Below, in pieces: positions 17,154-26,379 of a DNA stretch of 64,000 bases. Below the pieces are notes generated by a model. It saw nothing but the letters and a program-made list of their open reading frames with translations. It had not been told where the DNA came from and did not search any database. The first letter of the stretch is position 1; every line of letters begins with the position of its first letter. The position numbers and the translations under genes were made by a program. This DNA comes from CAXMST01 sp963700785 (GTDB taxonomy: Bacteria > Actinomycetota > Thermoleophilia > Solirubrobacterales > 70-9). Where the stretch lies: contig CAVOYZ010000004.1 in NCBI GenBank assembly GCA_963700785.1, positions 57,092 through 121,091 on the forward strand. Reading direction: 5' to 3'.

Positions 17154-17531
17154 TCACTGGGCCGAGTGCAGGTCCGAGCGCAGCTCCCGGGCGGCGCCGA
17201 GGTAGGTATGAGCCGGCCGGTGATCGGCGGCGGCGTAGTAGTGGACCATCGCCCGGATCACGCGCTCCATCGATCCCGGCACAGCGATCTCCCGGGTACA
17301 GAGCAGCGGCACCTCGTCGAGGCCGATGCGGCGCGCGGCGACCGCCGGAAACTCTGCGTCGAGATCGTCGGTGCAGGTGAGGATGCAGCTGATCATCGTC
17401 GCCGGCTCGAGGCCGTTGCGCTGCATCAGCTCGCGCAGCAGCTGATCGGCGGCGGCCAGGATCGAGCTGCGGTCGTTGGCCGCCGCCTGCGCCGCCCCGC
17501 GCACGGCGAAGACGCGCTCCGGCCCGCTCAC
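17154..17531 (-). CDS. aroH: Chorismate mutase, AroH (Bacillus) type
   Basis: Converts chorismate to prephenate. The 125-residue protein has the trimeric AroH-fold signature: FAVRGAAQAAANDRSSIL near the N-terminus (catalytic Arg), MISCILTCTDDLDAEFPAVAAR in the middle and VPGSMERVIRAMVHY near the end. The GTG start at 17531 overlaps the rluB stop (GTGA). 10 bases upstream of hisC. Confidence 0.93.
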   Translation of the reverse strand: MSGPERVFAVRGAAQAAANDRSSILAAADQLLRELMQRNGLEPATMISCILTCTDDLDAEFPAVAARRIGLDEVPLLCTREIAVPGSMERVIRAMVHYYAAADHRPAHTYLGAARELRSDLHSAQ

Positions 17532-18260
17532 GAGCGCTCGCCGGTGGTGTCCGAGACTGCATCCATCTCCCCGGCATCCTTCCAGAGCCGCCGCAGCTCC
17601 GAGCGCCCGAGCTTCCGGCTGCGCCCCTCGGGGAGACCCTCCAGGCGCAGCGAGCCGAAGCCGACCCGGCGCAGGGCCAGGACCCGATTGCCGACCCGCT
17701 CGACCATCCTCCGGACCTGCCGGTTGCGGCCCTCGCTGATCGTGATCTCGAGGTTGCGCACGCCGGTCCGCCCGACCTCGGCGGGGGCGGTCGGCCCGTC
17801 GTCGAGGACGACGCCCTCGCGCAACCGATCCGAGCTGGGCGTCCGTCGCCGGGTCGCGCAGCGAGACCTCGTAGATCTTCGGGACCGCGTAGCGGGGATG
17901 GGTCAGCCGGTTCGCCAGCTCACCGTCGTTGGCGATCAGGATCAGGCCGGTCGAGTCGGCATCGAGTCGGCCCACCGGGTAGAGGCGGCGGTCCGAGGGG
18001 ACCAGGTCGACGACCGCACGGCGGCGGCCGGGCTCGGAGGCGGTCGAGACCACTCCCTCCGGCTTGTTCAGCATCCAGACCTCGCGCGGCTCCGGCGCCA
18101 CCGCCCGTCCATCGACCGCGACCGCGTCGGGCGGCCCGACGTCGCGGGCCGGATCGGTGACGACCTCGCCGCCGACCGTGACCCTGCCGGAGGCGATCAG
18201 CCGCTCGGAGGCTCGCCGGGAGGCGACACCGCTGTGGGCGAGGTACTTGACGAGCCGCAT
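17528..18260 (-). CDS. rluB: 23S rRNA pseudouridine synthase RluB/RsuA family (one-base frameshift)
   Basis: The N-terminal S4 domain (MRLVKYLAHSGVASRRASERLI) and catalytic motif YPVGRLDADSTGLILIANDGELANRL, with the nucleophilic Asp, read up to DAQL. The remainder (RLREGVVLDDGPTAPAEV, EITISEGRNRQVRRMVERVG, a family signature) is in the next frame. Removing one G at 17830-17831 gives 243 residues. rluB next to scpAB is a common bacterial neighbourhood. Confidence 0.92.
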
Positions 18261-18267
18261 CGCGGCA

Positions 18268-18273
18268 AAGCTA
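18268..18273 (-). promoter_or_regulatory. -10 element for rluB (leaderless)
   Basis: TAGCTT on the - strand, 7 bases before the rluB ATG, overlapping the last codons of the ACT-domain gene. It would allow rluB-aroH-hisC to be transcribed separately from scpAB. Confidence 0.4.
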
Positions 18274-18643
18274 GTCGACGGCGTGGCCCGCGTCGGCCAG
18301 CACCGCGAGCGCCCGGTCGAGGCTGTCGGCCGGGACGAGCAGGTAGTCGGTCTCGAAGCTGGACTGGGCGAAGATCGGGATCCCGGCGTCGGCCAGCGGC
18401 GCGGCCAGGGAGACGAGCACGCCGGTCAGCGTGTGCTCCAGCGTGCCGACGACGCGGATCGCCCGCCAGCCCCGGCTGCGCTCGATGCCCGAGGGCGGCA
18501 GCGATCCGTCGCAGACGATCGACAGCTCGGAGTCGGTGCGCATCACCGAGAGCAGCGCGCCCGGGCCGGCCGCGGCCCAACTCGGCAGCTCCGCGTCGGC
18601 CGCAAGCCGGCAGATGTCGTACAGCCCCGATCAGGGCCTCCAC
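18271..18643 (-). CDS. ACT-domain protein (one-base frameshift)
   Basis: Small ACT-like protein of 123 residues after correction. It starts with GTG 18643 (MEALIGLYDICRLAADAELPSW), and the second half holds SVMRTDSELSIVCDG, WRAIRVVGTLEHTLTGVLVSLAAPLADAGIPIFAQSSFETDYLLVP, the pattern of amino-acid-binding ACT_7-type proteins. The shift is in the four-C run 18625-18628 (three would restore the frame). Placement between scpB and rluB-aroH-hisC is consistent with amino-acid sensing, which is inference. Confidence 0.8.
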
Positions 18644-18682
18644 CTCGAATCGGGGACCCGCGCCCCGCGTCTGGCATCCCGC

Positions 18683-19264
18683 TCAGCCCTCGCCGCGCTG
18701 CTCCCCCGCCTTGAGCAGGCGCTCGCGCAGCTGTGCCGCATCGTCGGGCGTCGGATCGAACTTGGCCACCTCGGGGAGCCGATCGAGGCCGCTGAGCCCG
18801 AACAGGCGCTCGAACAGCTCGGTGGTCGCGAAGATCGTCGCCCCGAACCGCGACCGGCCCGTCTCCTCGATCAGGCCGCGCTCGGTCAGGGTCTGCACGG
18901 CCGACTCCGAGCTGACGCCGCGGATCCGGGCGATCTCGGGCCGCGAGACCGGCTGCAGGTAGGCGACGATCGCGAGCGTCTCCGACTGGGCCTGGGTCAG
19001 GGGCGGCGTCTTCGGCCGGGCCAGCAGCCGTCGCGCAGCGAGCTCAGCCTGCGGCTCGGTCGCCAGCGCATAGCCGCCCGCGACCTCCTTGAGGACGATC
19101 CCGCGCCTGCCCGGGGCGAGCTCCTCGGCGAGCAGGTCGAGCGCGTTGCGGACCTGGACCTCTGCCACCTCGCAGGCCTCGACCATCTCCTCGACCGCGA
19201 CCGGGTCCGGGGAGAGGAACAGCAGCGCCTCGATCGTGCGGGCGAGATCCGTGGCGGAGCTCAT
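18683..19264 (-). CDS. scpB: Segregation and condensation protein B
   Basis: Winged-helix kite subunit of the SMC-ScpAB condensin. The 193-residue protein begins TIEALLFLSPDPVAVEEM, contains PPLTQAQSETLAIVAYLQPVSRPEIARIRGVSS and the second winged helix GRSRFGATIFATTELFERLFGLSGLDRLP. Start overlaps the scpA stop (ATGA). Confidence 0.95.
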   Translation of the reverse strand: MSSATDLARTIEALLFLSPDPVAVEEMVEACEVAEVQVRNALDLLAEELAPGRRGIVLKEVAGGYALATEPQAELAARRLLARPKTPPLTQAQSETLAIVAYLQPVSRPEIARIRGVSSESAVQTLTERGLIEETGRSRFGATIFATTELFERLFGLSGLDRLPEVAKFDPTPDDAAQLRERLLKAGEQRGEG

Positions 19265-20022
19265 GCGGGCGTCGCCTCCCGGTCGCGGGCCGTCCCGCCG
19301 CCCTCACCGGCGACGATCTCGATCGGGCCGAACGTCTGCCGCTGGTTCCAGGTCGCCTCTCCGGTCTTGTGCAACTCGAGCAGCGCGAAGATCGTCACCG
19401 CCTGGGTGAGCCGGTCCTCGCTGCCGAACGAGTCGTCGAAGTCGACCCGCGCTCGCGAGCCGAGCAGGTCGCGAAGCACCTCGAGCCGGCGCTCGATCGA
19501 GACCGTCGGCCTGATGTGCGAGGTATCGAGCCGCGGCGGAATCCGGAGCAGGTCGCCGAGCGCAGCTCCGAGCAGATCGGGGTCGTAGACGGGATCCGCC
19601 GCGTCGATCGAAACCTGCCGCAGCCGTCGCGGCAAGGGGGCGGACCGGTACAGGTGGGGGCGCTCCGCCTCGAACCGCCGCGCCAGCTCCTGGCCGGCCG
19701 CCTTGTAGCGACGGTACTCGAGCATCCGGGCGACGAGCTCCTCCGCCGCCTCCTCGGGTCCGAGGTCGAGCTCGGCCTCGCCGTCGTCGGGCAGCATCAG
19801 CCGCGACTTCAGCTCGAGCAGCGCGGCGACGAGCAGCAGGAACTCGGTCGCCGCCTCGAGATCGAGCTCACCGCTCTGCTCGAGCCTGGCGACGTAGGCC
19901 GCGCAGACCTCGCCCAGCTCGACCTCGAGCAGGCTGATCTCCTCGCGCAGGACGACGGCCAGCAGCAGGTCGAAGGGCCCCGCAAAGACGTCGAGGTCGA
20001 GCTGCAGATCGGCGGACCGCAT
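19261..20022 (-). CDS. scpA: Segregation and condensation protein A
   Basis: Kleisin bridging SMC heads. The 253-residue protein has the N-terminal signature FAGPFDLLLAVVLREEISLLEVEL, the helical segment AATEFLLLVAALLELKSRLMLP, and a C-terminal winged helix (VTIFALLELHKTGEATWNQRQTFGPIEI). First gene of scpA-scpB-ACT. Confidence 0.95.
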   Translation of the reverse strand: MRSADLQLDLDVFAGPFDLLLAVVLREEISLLEVELGEVCAAYVARLEQSGELDLEAATEFLLLVAALLELKSRLMLPDDGEAELDLGPEEAAEELVARMLEYRRYKAAGQELARRFEAERPHLYRSAPLPRRLRQVSIDAADPVYDPDLLGAALGDLLRIPPRLDTSHIRPTVSIERRLEVLRDLLGSRARVDFDDSFGSEDRLTQAVTIFALLELHKTGEATWNQRQTFGPIEIVAGEGGGTARDREATPA

Positions 20023-20029
20023 TCGGGGA

Positions 20030-20035
20030 AGAGTA
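20030..20035 (-). promoter_or_regulatory. -10 element for scpA (leaderless)
   Basis: TACTCT on the - strand, 7 bases before the scpA ATG; no SD. Drives the scpA-scpB run. Confidence 0.45.
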
Positions 20036-20115
20036 GGCGGAGCTGCGGTCGGCTATCCGTTCAGGCCGTCGCCCCGCCGTCGAGGCGGCACCGGCCGCTG
20101 CCGCACGGGCCGCAA

Positions 20116-20121
20116 TAGGAT
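20116..20121 (+). promoter_or_regulatory. -10 element for the ABC exporter (leaderless)
   Basis: TAGGAT, 6 bases before ATG 20128; no SD. Confidence 0.5.
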
Positions 20122-20127
20122 CGCCGG

Positions 20128-20856
20128 ATGGCGGCGCGAGAGGCAGCGATCGAGATCGAGGGACTCGAGGTCGCCCGCGGCGGCCGGCCGGTGCTGCCCG
20201 GAATCTCGCTCTCGATCCCGGCCGGGAGCGTCACCGGCCTGCTCGGGCCGAGCGGCTCGGGAAAGACGACGCTGATCAGGGCGATCGCCGGGGTCCAGAT
20301 CGTCGCCGGCGGCCGGATCGCGGTGCTCGGCAGGCCCGCCGGCGATCCCGAGCTCCGGCCCCGGGTCGCCTACGTGACCCAGGCCCCGTCGGTCTACGGC
20401 GACCTCACCGTACGCGAGAACCTGCGCTACTTCGGCCGGATACTCGGCGTCGGGGAGGAGCGGCTCGACGAGGTGATCGCCACCGTCGGGCTCGGCGAGC
20501 ACGCCGGCCAGGTGGTCGACACGCTCTCGGGCGGCCAGCGCAGCCGCGCCTCGCTCGCCGCCGCGCTGCTCAACCGGCCGGAGCTGCTGCTGCTCGACGA
20601 GCCGACGGTCGGGCTCGATCCGGTGCTCAGGGCGGCGCTGTGGAAGATGTTCGCGGACCTCGCGGCGCAGGGGACGACGCTGCTCGTCTCCAGCCACGTG
20701 ATGGACGAGGCCGCCCACTGCGAGGGCCTGCTGCTGCTCCGCGAGGGCCGGATCGTCTTCGACGGGACTCCGGACCTGCTCCGCGAGCGGACCGGCAGCG
20801 CGGATCTGTCGACGGCGTTCCTGCGCCTGATCGAGAGCGGGGAGCGCGGCCGATGA
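20128..20856 (+). CDS. ABC transporter ATP-binding protein (ABC-2 exporter type)
   Basis: 242 residues with Walker A GPSGSGKTTLIRAIAG, Q-loop, signature LSGGQRSRASLAAALL, Walker B LLLLDEPTVGLDP and the H-loop His (SSHVMDEA). The form matches ATPases of ABC-2 drug or polysaccharide exporters. It is coupled to the permease (ATGA at 20853-20856). Substrate unknown. Confidence 0.9.
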   Translation: MAAREAAIEIEGLEVARGGRPVLPGISLSIPAGSVTGLLGPSGSGKTTLIRAIAGVQIVAGGRIAVLGRPAGDPELRPRVAYVTQAPSVYGDLTVRENLRYFGRILGVGEERLDEVIATVGLGEHAGQVVDTLSGGQRSRASLAAALLNRPELLLLDEPTVGLDPVLRAALWKMFADLAAQGTTLLVSSHVMDEAAHCEGLLLLREGRIVFDGTPDLLRERTGSADLSTAFLRLIESGERGR

Positions 20857-21590
20857 GCCCGTCGAGCACGATCGCGACCGCCGCCCGGGTGCTCGCTCAG
20901 CTGCGCCGCGACCCGCGGACGATCGCGCTGGTGATCCTCGTCCCGATCGTGCTGATCGCCCTCTTGAACGGGATCTTCGACGGACAACCTCAGACCTTCG
21001 ATCGGATCGGCGGGCCGCTGCTCGGGATCTTCCCTCTGATCTCGATGTTCCTCGTCACCTCGATCACGATGCTGCGCGAGCGGGTGACCGGCACGCTCGA
21101 GCGCCTGATGACGATGCCGCTGACCAAGCTCGATCTGCTCGCCGGCTACGGAATCGCCTTCGCGGCGCTGGCGACCGTGCAGGGCGTGATCGTCGCGTCG
21201 GTGTCGTTTCTGCTGCTCGGTCTCGACGTCGCCGGCTCCGAGCTCGCGGTGATCGCCCTGGCGGTGCTCAACGCGGTGCTCGGCATGGCGCTCGGACTGC
21301 TCGCCAGCGCCTTCGCCCGGACCGAGTTCCAGGCGGTGCAGTTCATGCCCGCCTTGATCCTCCCGCAGCTGCTGCTCTGCGGCCTGTTCGTGCCGCGCGA
21401 CCAGATGGCGCCGGCGCTCGAGGCGATCTCCTGGGCATTGCCGATGACCTACGCCTACGAGGCCCTCGAGCGGGTCAGCACGGTCGGTGAGCTCGGCACC
21501 CGCGGCGCCGTCTATACGGTGATCGTCGCCGGCGCCGCGCTGGTCTCGCTGGCGCTGGCGGCGCTCACCCTGCGGCGCCGCACGCCCTGA
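20853..21590 (+). CDS. ABC-2 type transporter permease
   Basis: 245 residues with six predicted helices, starting about residue 22 (TIALVILVPIVLIALL). It contains the ABC-2 features RERVTGTLERLMTMPLTKLDLLAGY after the second helix and FQAVQFMPALILPQLLLCGLFVP before the last pair. Partner of the upstream ATPase. Ends 3 bases before the trpS stop on the opposite strand. Confidence 0.9.
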   Translation: MSPSSTIATAARVLAQLRRDPRTIALVILVPIVLIALLNGIFDGQPQTFDRIGGPLLGIFPLISMFLVTSITMLRERVTGTLERLMTMPLTKLDLLAGYGIAFAALATVQGVIVASVSFLLLGLDVAGSELAVIALAVLNAVLGMALGLLASAFARTEFQAVQFMPALILPQLLLCGLFVPRDQMAPALEAISWALPMTYAYEALERVSTVGELGTRGAVYTVIVAGAALVSLALAALTLRRRTP

Positions 21591-21593
21591 GCC

Positions 21594-22629
21594 TCAGGCG
21601 GGCGGCGGACCGACGCCCATCGCCTCCCGCACGTCGGCGAGCGTTCGTGGCCGCGATCGTCCGCGCCCGCTCGGCGCCTGCGGCCAGCAGCCGCTCGAGC
21701 TCAGCCTCGTCGGCCCGCAACTCGCGATAACGCTCGCGGACCGGCTCCAGGTACGCGACGACGGCCTCGGCCACGGCGAGCTTGAAATCTCCGTAGCCCC
21801 TGCCGTCGAACTCGCTCTCGATCGACTCGGCGTCGCTGCCGCGGATCGCCGCGAGGATCTCGATCAGGTTGGCGATCCCCTGCTTGCCCTCCCCGCGGCG
21901 CACCTCGTGACCCGAGTCGGTGACGGCGCTCTTCAGCTTCTTGGTCACGACCCCGGGGTCGTCGAGCACGTAGACGGTTCCCTGCTCGGAGCTACCGGTC
22001 GTCGACATCTTCGAGCCCGGGTCCTGCAGGTCCATGATCCGCGCCCCCTGCGGCGGGATCCGGTGGGCGGGCTCGACCAGGGTCGGCCCGAAACGCTCGT
22101 TGAAGCGCCGCGCGAGCTCGCGCATCAGCTCGATGTGCTGGCGCTGGTCATCGCCGACCGGAACCTCGGTCGCCCGGTAGGCGAGGACGTCGGCGGCCTG
22201 CAGGATCGGGTAGTTGAACAGGCCGGCCGAGACGAACGCACCCTGGCGCTGCTCGAGCAGCTCCCGCTTCGCCTTCCACTGGTGCATGCGGTTGAGGTCG
22301 CCCCAGGCCGTGACGCCCGAGAGCAGCCAGGCGAGCTCGGTGTGCTCGTGAACGTCACCCTGGCGGAAGAGGATGCAGCGCTCGGGGTCGAGGCCGGCGG
22401 CGAGCAGGATCGCGATCGTGTCGTGAACCCGTGCGCGGAGCTCGGCCGGGTCGTAGGCGACCGTGATCGCGTGCAGGTCGACGATGCAGTAGATCGCCTC
22501 GCCGTCGGCGACGCGATCCTGCCCCTCGACGTACTGGCGGATCGCTCCGATGTAGTTGCCGAGGTGCTTGCGGCCGGTCGGCTGAATGCCGCTGAAGATC
22601 CGGGCCGCCGTGTCAGGGGCTTCGCTCAC
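21594..22629 (-). CDS. trpS: Tryptophanyl-tRNA synthetase (frameshift near the C-terminus)
   Basis: Class I synthetase. It starts IFSGIQPTGRKHLGNYIGAI (HIGH-like HLGN), has DLHAIT, FNYPILQAADVLAY and the KMSKS-like SKMSTTG. Near the end the written frame runs into Arg-rich noise; deleting one A at 21644-21645 gives the normal ending ARTIAATTLADVREAMGVG and a stop at 21594 (344 residues). The gene has its own leaderless promoter. Confidence 0.93.
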
Positions 22630-22635
22630 GCCCCC

Positions 22636-22641
22636 AATCTA
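22636..22641 (-). promoter_or_regulatory. -10 element for trpS (leaderless)
   Basis: TAGATT on the - strand, 6 bases before the GTG start. No T-box or tryptophan leader peptide fits in the remaining 40 bases to the DJ-1 gene. Confidence 0.5.
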
Positions 22642-22677
22642 TTGCCGGGGCCCGCCGGGTGACGGGGCGCCGGCCGC

Positions 22678-23343
22678 TCAGCCGGCCTCGAGCCGCTTCG
22701 CGACCTCGGCGTCCTGGGCCTCCATCATCGTCCGCACGACGCCGACCAGCTCGTCCGGCGCCTTCTCCAGCGAGCCGGTGTCGTGCGGTGGGTCGGGGTC
22801 GTACTCGATCGCGAGCTGGACGGCCTGGGCCGCGGTCTCCCCGAGCAGCCGCTCGACCAGGCGCAGGGCCATGTCGATCCCCGAGGAGACGCCCGCCGCG
22901 GTGACGATCTTGCCGCGCTCGACGACCCGTTCGGCGACCGGGTTGGCGCCGAGCTCCGCGAGGACGTCGCGGGCGGCCCAGTGCGTGGCCGCATCGACGC
23001 CGTCGAGCAGGCCCGCGGCCGCGAGCAGCAGCGAGCCGGTGCAGACCGAGGTCGTGTAGCGGGTGCCCTCGTGCACGGCGGCGAGCCACTCGGTGTAGGG
23101 GTTCGAGCCCTCGAGCCAGCGCCGATTGCCGAGGCCGCCGGGGACGACCACGATCTCGGGCGCCGGCAGCTCGTCGAAGCCGGCGTCGGCGCAGAGGCCG
23201 AGCGAGCCCGACTCGGTCCGGTAGACCCGTGTCTCGGGCGCGCAGAAGACGACCTCGCTGCCCGGCATCTGCTGGAGCACGTCGTAGGGGCCGACCGCGT
23301 CGAGCGCGGTGAAGCCGTCGTAGATGGGAATCGCGATCTGCAT
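22678..23343 (-). CDS. DJ-1/PfpI family protein (isonitrile hydratase-like)
   Basis: 221 residues with the class I amidotransferase-like fold: MQIAIPIYDGFTALDAVGPYDVLQ, IVVVPGGLG, and the nucleophile elbow SVCTGSLLLAAAGLLDG, where Cys is the expected reactive residue, followed by ATHWAARDVL. This pattern is shared by isonitrile hydratases and the N-terminal domains of AraC-type regulators; here no HTH follows. ATG 23343 chosen; the upstream frame is noise. Confidence 0.85.
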   Translation of the reverse strand: MQIAIPIYDGFTALDAVGPYDVLQQMPGSEVVFCAPETRVYRTESGSLGLCADAGFDELPAPEIVVVPGGLGNRRWLEGSNPYTEWLAAVHEGTRYTTSVCTGSLLLAAAGLLDGVDAATHWAARDVLAELGANPVAERVVERGKIVTAAGVSSGIDMALRLVERLLGETAAQAVQLAIEYDPDPPHDTGSLEKAPDELVGVVRTMMEAQDAEVAKRLEAG

Positions 23344-23434
23344 CTCGGTCTCCTCGGTCGGGGCGGGCCGCCCGGCAACGGGCGCCCGGGCGGTGGCGCC
23401 CGGCGTGCACCGCATTCTGCTCGGTCAGCTCCGC

Positions 23435-24253
23435 TCAGGCGGCGGTGGTGCCGGGACCGGTCGTACCCTCGTCCCGGGTCAGCCTGTAGGCGAGGTAGAC
23501 CGGGATCACCGAGATCAGGATCACGACGACCGCGACCACGTTGACGATCGGCAACTGGTTCGGCCGCGAGAAGTTGGTGAAGATCCAGATCGGCAGCGTC
23601 TGATCCCCTGCTCCGGCGGTGAAGGTCGTGACGATGATCTCGTCGAAGGACAGCCCGAAGGCGAGCAGCGCCCCGGCGACGAGCGCCCCGCGCATGTTCG
23701 GCAGGGTGACCATCCTGAACGTCTGCCAGGGCCCGGCGCCGAGGTCGGAGGCCGCCTCCTCGAAGGAGGTCGAGAGCCGCCGCAGGCGGGCGATGACGTT
23801 GTTGTAGACGACGACGATGCAGAACGTGGCGTGGCCGACCACGATCGTGAACAGGCTGAGGTCGACCCCGAGCACCTGGGTGAAGGTGGTGTTCAGGGCG
23901 ACGCCGGTGACGATCCCGGGCAGGGCGATCGGCAGGATCACGAGGAACGAGATCGTCTCCCGCCCGAAGAACCGATGCCTGGCGACGGCGAGCGAGGCGA
24001 GCGTCCCGAGCAGCAGCGCGACCGCGGTCGCGACCAGCCCAACCTGAACCGAGGTGAGAAAGGCATCGCGGGCGCCCGGGTTGTCGAGCGCCTTCCCGAA
24101 CCAGTCGAGGGTCAGGCCGGAGGGCGGCCAGGTCAGCGTTCGCGACGGGTTGAACGCGTAGACGATGATGATCATCAGCGGCACGTAGATGAACGCGAGC
24201 GTCAGCGACGAGCCAACCCGCAGCAGCAGCTTCGATCGGCGCGAGAGTCGCAT
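23435..24253 (-). CDS. potC: Spermidine/putrescine ABC transporter permease PotC
   Basis: 272 residues, six helices. Inner-membrane channel subunit of a polyamine importer. It carries the EAA motif FEEAASDLGAGPWQTFRMVTLPNMRGALVAGALLAFGLSFDE, in the position that contacts PotA. Start overlaps the potB stop by one base. Lengths and order (A-D-B-C) match polyamine systems of Actinobacteria. Confidence 0.92.
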   Translation of the reverse strand: MRLSRRSKLLLRVGSSLTLAFIYVPLMIIIVYAFNPSRTLTWPPSGLTLDWFGKALDNPGARDAFLTSVQVGLVATAVALLLGTLASLAVARHRFFGRETISFLVILPIALPGIVTGVALNTTFTQVLGVDLSLFTIVVGHATFCIVVVYNNVIARLRRLSTSFEEAASDLGAGPWQTFRMVTLPNMRGALVAGALLAFGLSFDEIIVTTFTAGAGDQTLPIWIFTNFSRPNQLPIVNVVAVVVILISVIPVYLAYRLTRDEGTTGPGTTAA

Positions 24254-25149
24254 CAGACGTGCTCGAACGCTCCCAGCCGGCGGGCGAGCAGCAGGTAGAC
24301 GACCATGACCATGATCGGCACCGTGGCGAACGCGGCGGCGAGCGGCAGGTTGTTGGCGATGTTGGCGAAGACGACGGTGCCGATGAACTGCGTCGAGCTG
24401 ACCAGCTGCGGGGCGATGTAGTCGCCTAGGGTCAGCGAGAAGGTGAAGATCGAGCCGGCGACGATCGCCGGGAAGATCAGCGGCAGGATCACCCGCCTGA
24501 AGGTGGTGCCCGGATGCGCCCCGAGGTCCTCGGAGGCGCTCAGCAGCGAGTCGGGCAGCCGCTCGAGCCCGGCGTAGATCGGAATCACCATGTATGGCAG
24601 CCAGATGTAGCTCATGACGATCCAGACAGCGACGTTGCCGTAGCCGGGGCCGTCGAGCCCGAACGGCGCCAGCGCCCAGTTCAGCGCGCCCTCCTCGCTG
24701 AGGATCGTGCGCCAGGCGTAGACCTTGACCAGATAGGCCGACCAGAGCGGCATCAGCACCGCGACCACGAGCATCCCCTTGGCGCGCGGACCCGCCACCT
24801 TCGCCATGTAGAAGGCGAGCGGCAGCGCGAGCAGAACGTCGGTGACCGTGACCAGCGCCGCGATCAGGACGGTCCGCGCGGCGATCGAGCGGTAGACGGG
24901 CTCAGTGAAGATCTGCTCGTAGTTGTCGAGCGTGAACGTCTGCTGGACCTCGCCGCTGAGCTCACCCAGGGTCCAGAAGCTGGCGGCCAGCAGCACCGCC
25001 AGCGATCCGATGTAGCCGATGACCAGCCATCCGACCGGCCCGGCGAGCAGGGCCGAGACCTGCAGCCGCGGTCGACCGTGAAAGAGGTCGGCGAGCCTCC
25101 GGCCCGCCGACCTCTTCGGCCCCGACGACAGTGCGTCCGCGGCCTCCAT
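24253..25149 (-). CDS. potB: Spermidine/putrescine ABC transporter permease PotB
   Basis: 298 residues with a cytosolic N-terminal stretch of about 35 residues and six helices (WLVIGYIGSLAVLLAASFW first). The EAA loop reads LLSASEDLGAHPGTTFRRVILPLIFPAIVAGSIFTFSLTLGDY. Between potD and potC. Confidence 0.92.
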   Translation of the reverse strand: MEAADALSSGPKRSAGRRLADLFHGRPRLQVSALLAGPVGWLVIGYIGSLAVLLAASFWTLGELSGEVQQTFTLDNYEQIFTEPVYRSIAARTVLIAALVTVTDVLLALPLAFYMAKVAGPRAKGMLVVAVLMPLWSAYLVKVYAWRTILSEEGALNWALAPFGLDGPGYGNVAVWIVMSYIWLPYMVIPIYAGLERLPDSLLSASEDLGAHPGTTFRRVILPLIFPAIVAGSIFTFSLTLGDYIAPQLVSSTQFIGTVVFANIANNLPLAAAFATVPIMVMVVYLLLARRLGAFEHV

Positions 25150-25182
25150 GCTCGCTCCGCTCTGGTCCTCAGACCGCGGCGA

Positions 25183-26379
25183 TCACCCCTTGACCTCGGT
25201 CCATCCCTGGACCCACTCGTCGTACGTCTTGCAGACGTCGCCTCGATCGTCGCCACAGTCCGCAACCGGGGTCGTCCAGTAGAAGACCTGGTCGAAATAG
25301 TCCTCATCTGCGGCGTGGTAGATGTCGCAATGGTTCGCATCGGCGGTCAGCGCGCACGACTTCTCGTTCGCCGGCGCCTCCCCGAACCACTCGGCAACCT
25401 GAGCGTTCGCCTCGGGGCTGATGATGTGGTCCATCCACAGGTAGGCGCAGTTCGGGTTCTTCGCTTCCGAGCTGACCATCCAGGTGTCCGACCAGCCGGT
25501 CGACCCCTCGACTGGAAGGGTTGTCTCGACCTTCTCGCCGTCGGCCTCGAGCAGGTTTGCGATCACCTGCCAAGTGGTCCCGACCGTGCTGTCGCCGTTG
25601 GCGAATGCCGAGATCTGCTTGGTGTAGTCCGACCAGTACTCACCGATGTTCTGGCGCTGCTCCTTGAGCAGGGCGATTGCCGCATCGAACTGCTCCTGAT
25701 CGAGCTCGTAGGGGTTCGTGATCCCCAGGTCGGGCTGCTGCTCCATCAGGTACAGGGCCGCGTCGGCGATGTAGATCGGGTTGTCGTAGGCGGTGACGCT
25801 GCCGCTGTTCTCCGACGACTTGTCGAAGACGACGTCCCACGAATCGGGATTGCCACTGACCTTGTCCGGGTTCCACATCAGCAGGTTCGCCCCGCGTCCG
25901 TGCGGTACCCCGTAGTTGACTCCGTCAACGGTGTTGAACGGCTGGTCCTTGAGGCTGTCGAACACGTCGGCGTAGTTGGGAATCAGGTCGGTGTTGACCG
26001 GTGCGACGTCGCCGCCGTCGATCAGCCGCAGAGTCGCATCGCCCGAGGCGGAGACCGCGTCGTACTGGCCGGTCCGCATCAGCTGCACCATCTCGTCGGA
26101 GGTGTTGCCGATCTTGACGTTGACCTGACAGCCGGTCTTCTTCTCGAAGTCGGTGACCCAGTCGACCTTCGGATCGGTTGAACCGTCCTCGACGTAGCCT
26201 GCCCAGGCAACGAGGTTGACCTCGCCCTCGGCAGCCCCGAGCTCGGTCGGTGCGCCGCTGTCGTCGCTGGTGCCCCCGCTGTCGTCGCTTCCGCATCCGA
26301 CCGCGAACGCGGCGATGAACGCGCTGAGCCCGGCAACGACGAGCCAGGCCCATCGTGCTGAGCGTGGATCCGCTCTCAT
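25183..26379 (-). CDS. potD: Spermidine/putrescine-binding lipoprotein PotD
   Basis: 398 residues. N-terminal lipoprotein signal: hydrophobic LVVAGLSAFIAAFAVGC with a lipobox Cys at about residue 29, then a Gly/Ser-rich linker and a periplasmic-binding fold starting VNLVAWAGYVEDGS. Family features include DVVFDKSSENSGSVTAYDNPIYIADAALYL and MWMDHIISPEANAQVAEWFGEAPAN-like segments. Presents polyamine to PotBC. Coupled to potA (ATGA). Confidence 0.92.
   Translation of the reverse strand: MRADPRSARWAWLVVAGLSAFIAAFAVGCGSDDSGGTSDDSGAPTELGAAEGEVNLVAWAGYVEDGSTDPKVDWVTDFEKKTGCQVNVKIGNTSDEMVQLMRTGQYDAVSASGDATLRLIDGGDVAPVNTDLIPNYADVFDSLKDQPFNTVDGVNYGVPHGRGANLLMWNPDKVSGNPDSWDVVFDKSSENSGSVTAYDNPIYIADAALYLMEQQPDLGITNPYELDQEQFDAAIALLKEQRQNIGEYWSDYTKQISAFANGDSTVGTTWQVIANLLEADGEKVETTLPVEGSTGWSDTWMVSSEAKNPNCAYLWMDHIISPEANAQVAEWFGEAPANEKSCALTADANHCDIYHAADEDYFDQVFYWTTPVADCGDDRGDVCKTYDEWVQGWTEVKG

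Noticed and set aside
21584..21597. Palindrome CCTGAG-C-CTCAGG between the converging permease and trpS genes
   Set aside because: A one-base centre cannot form a hairpin loop and there is no T-run; it may be chance.
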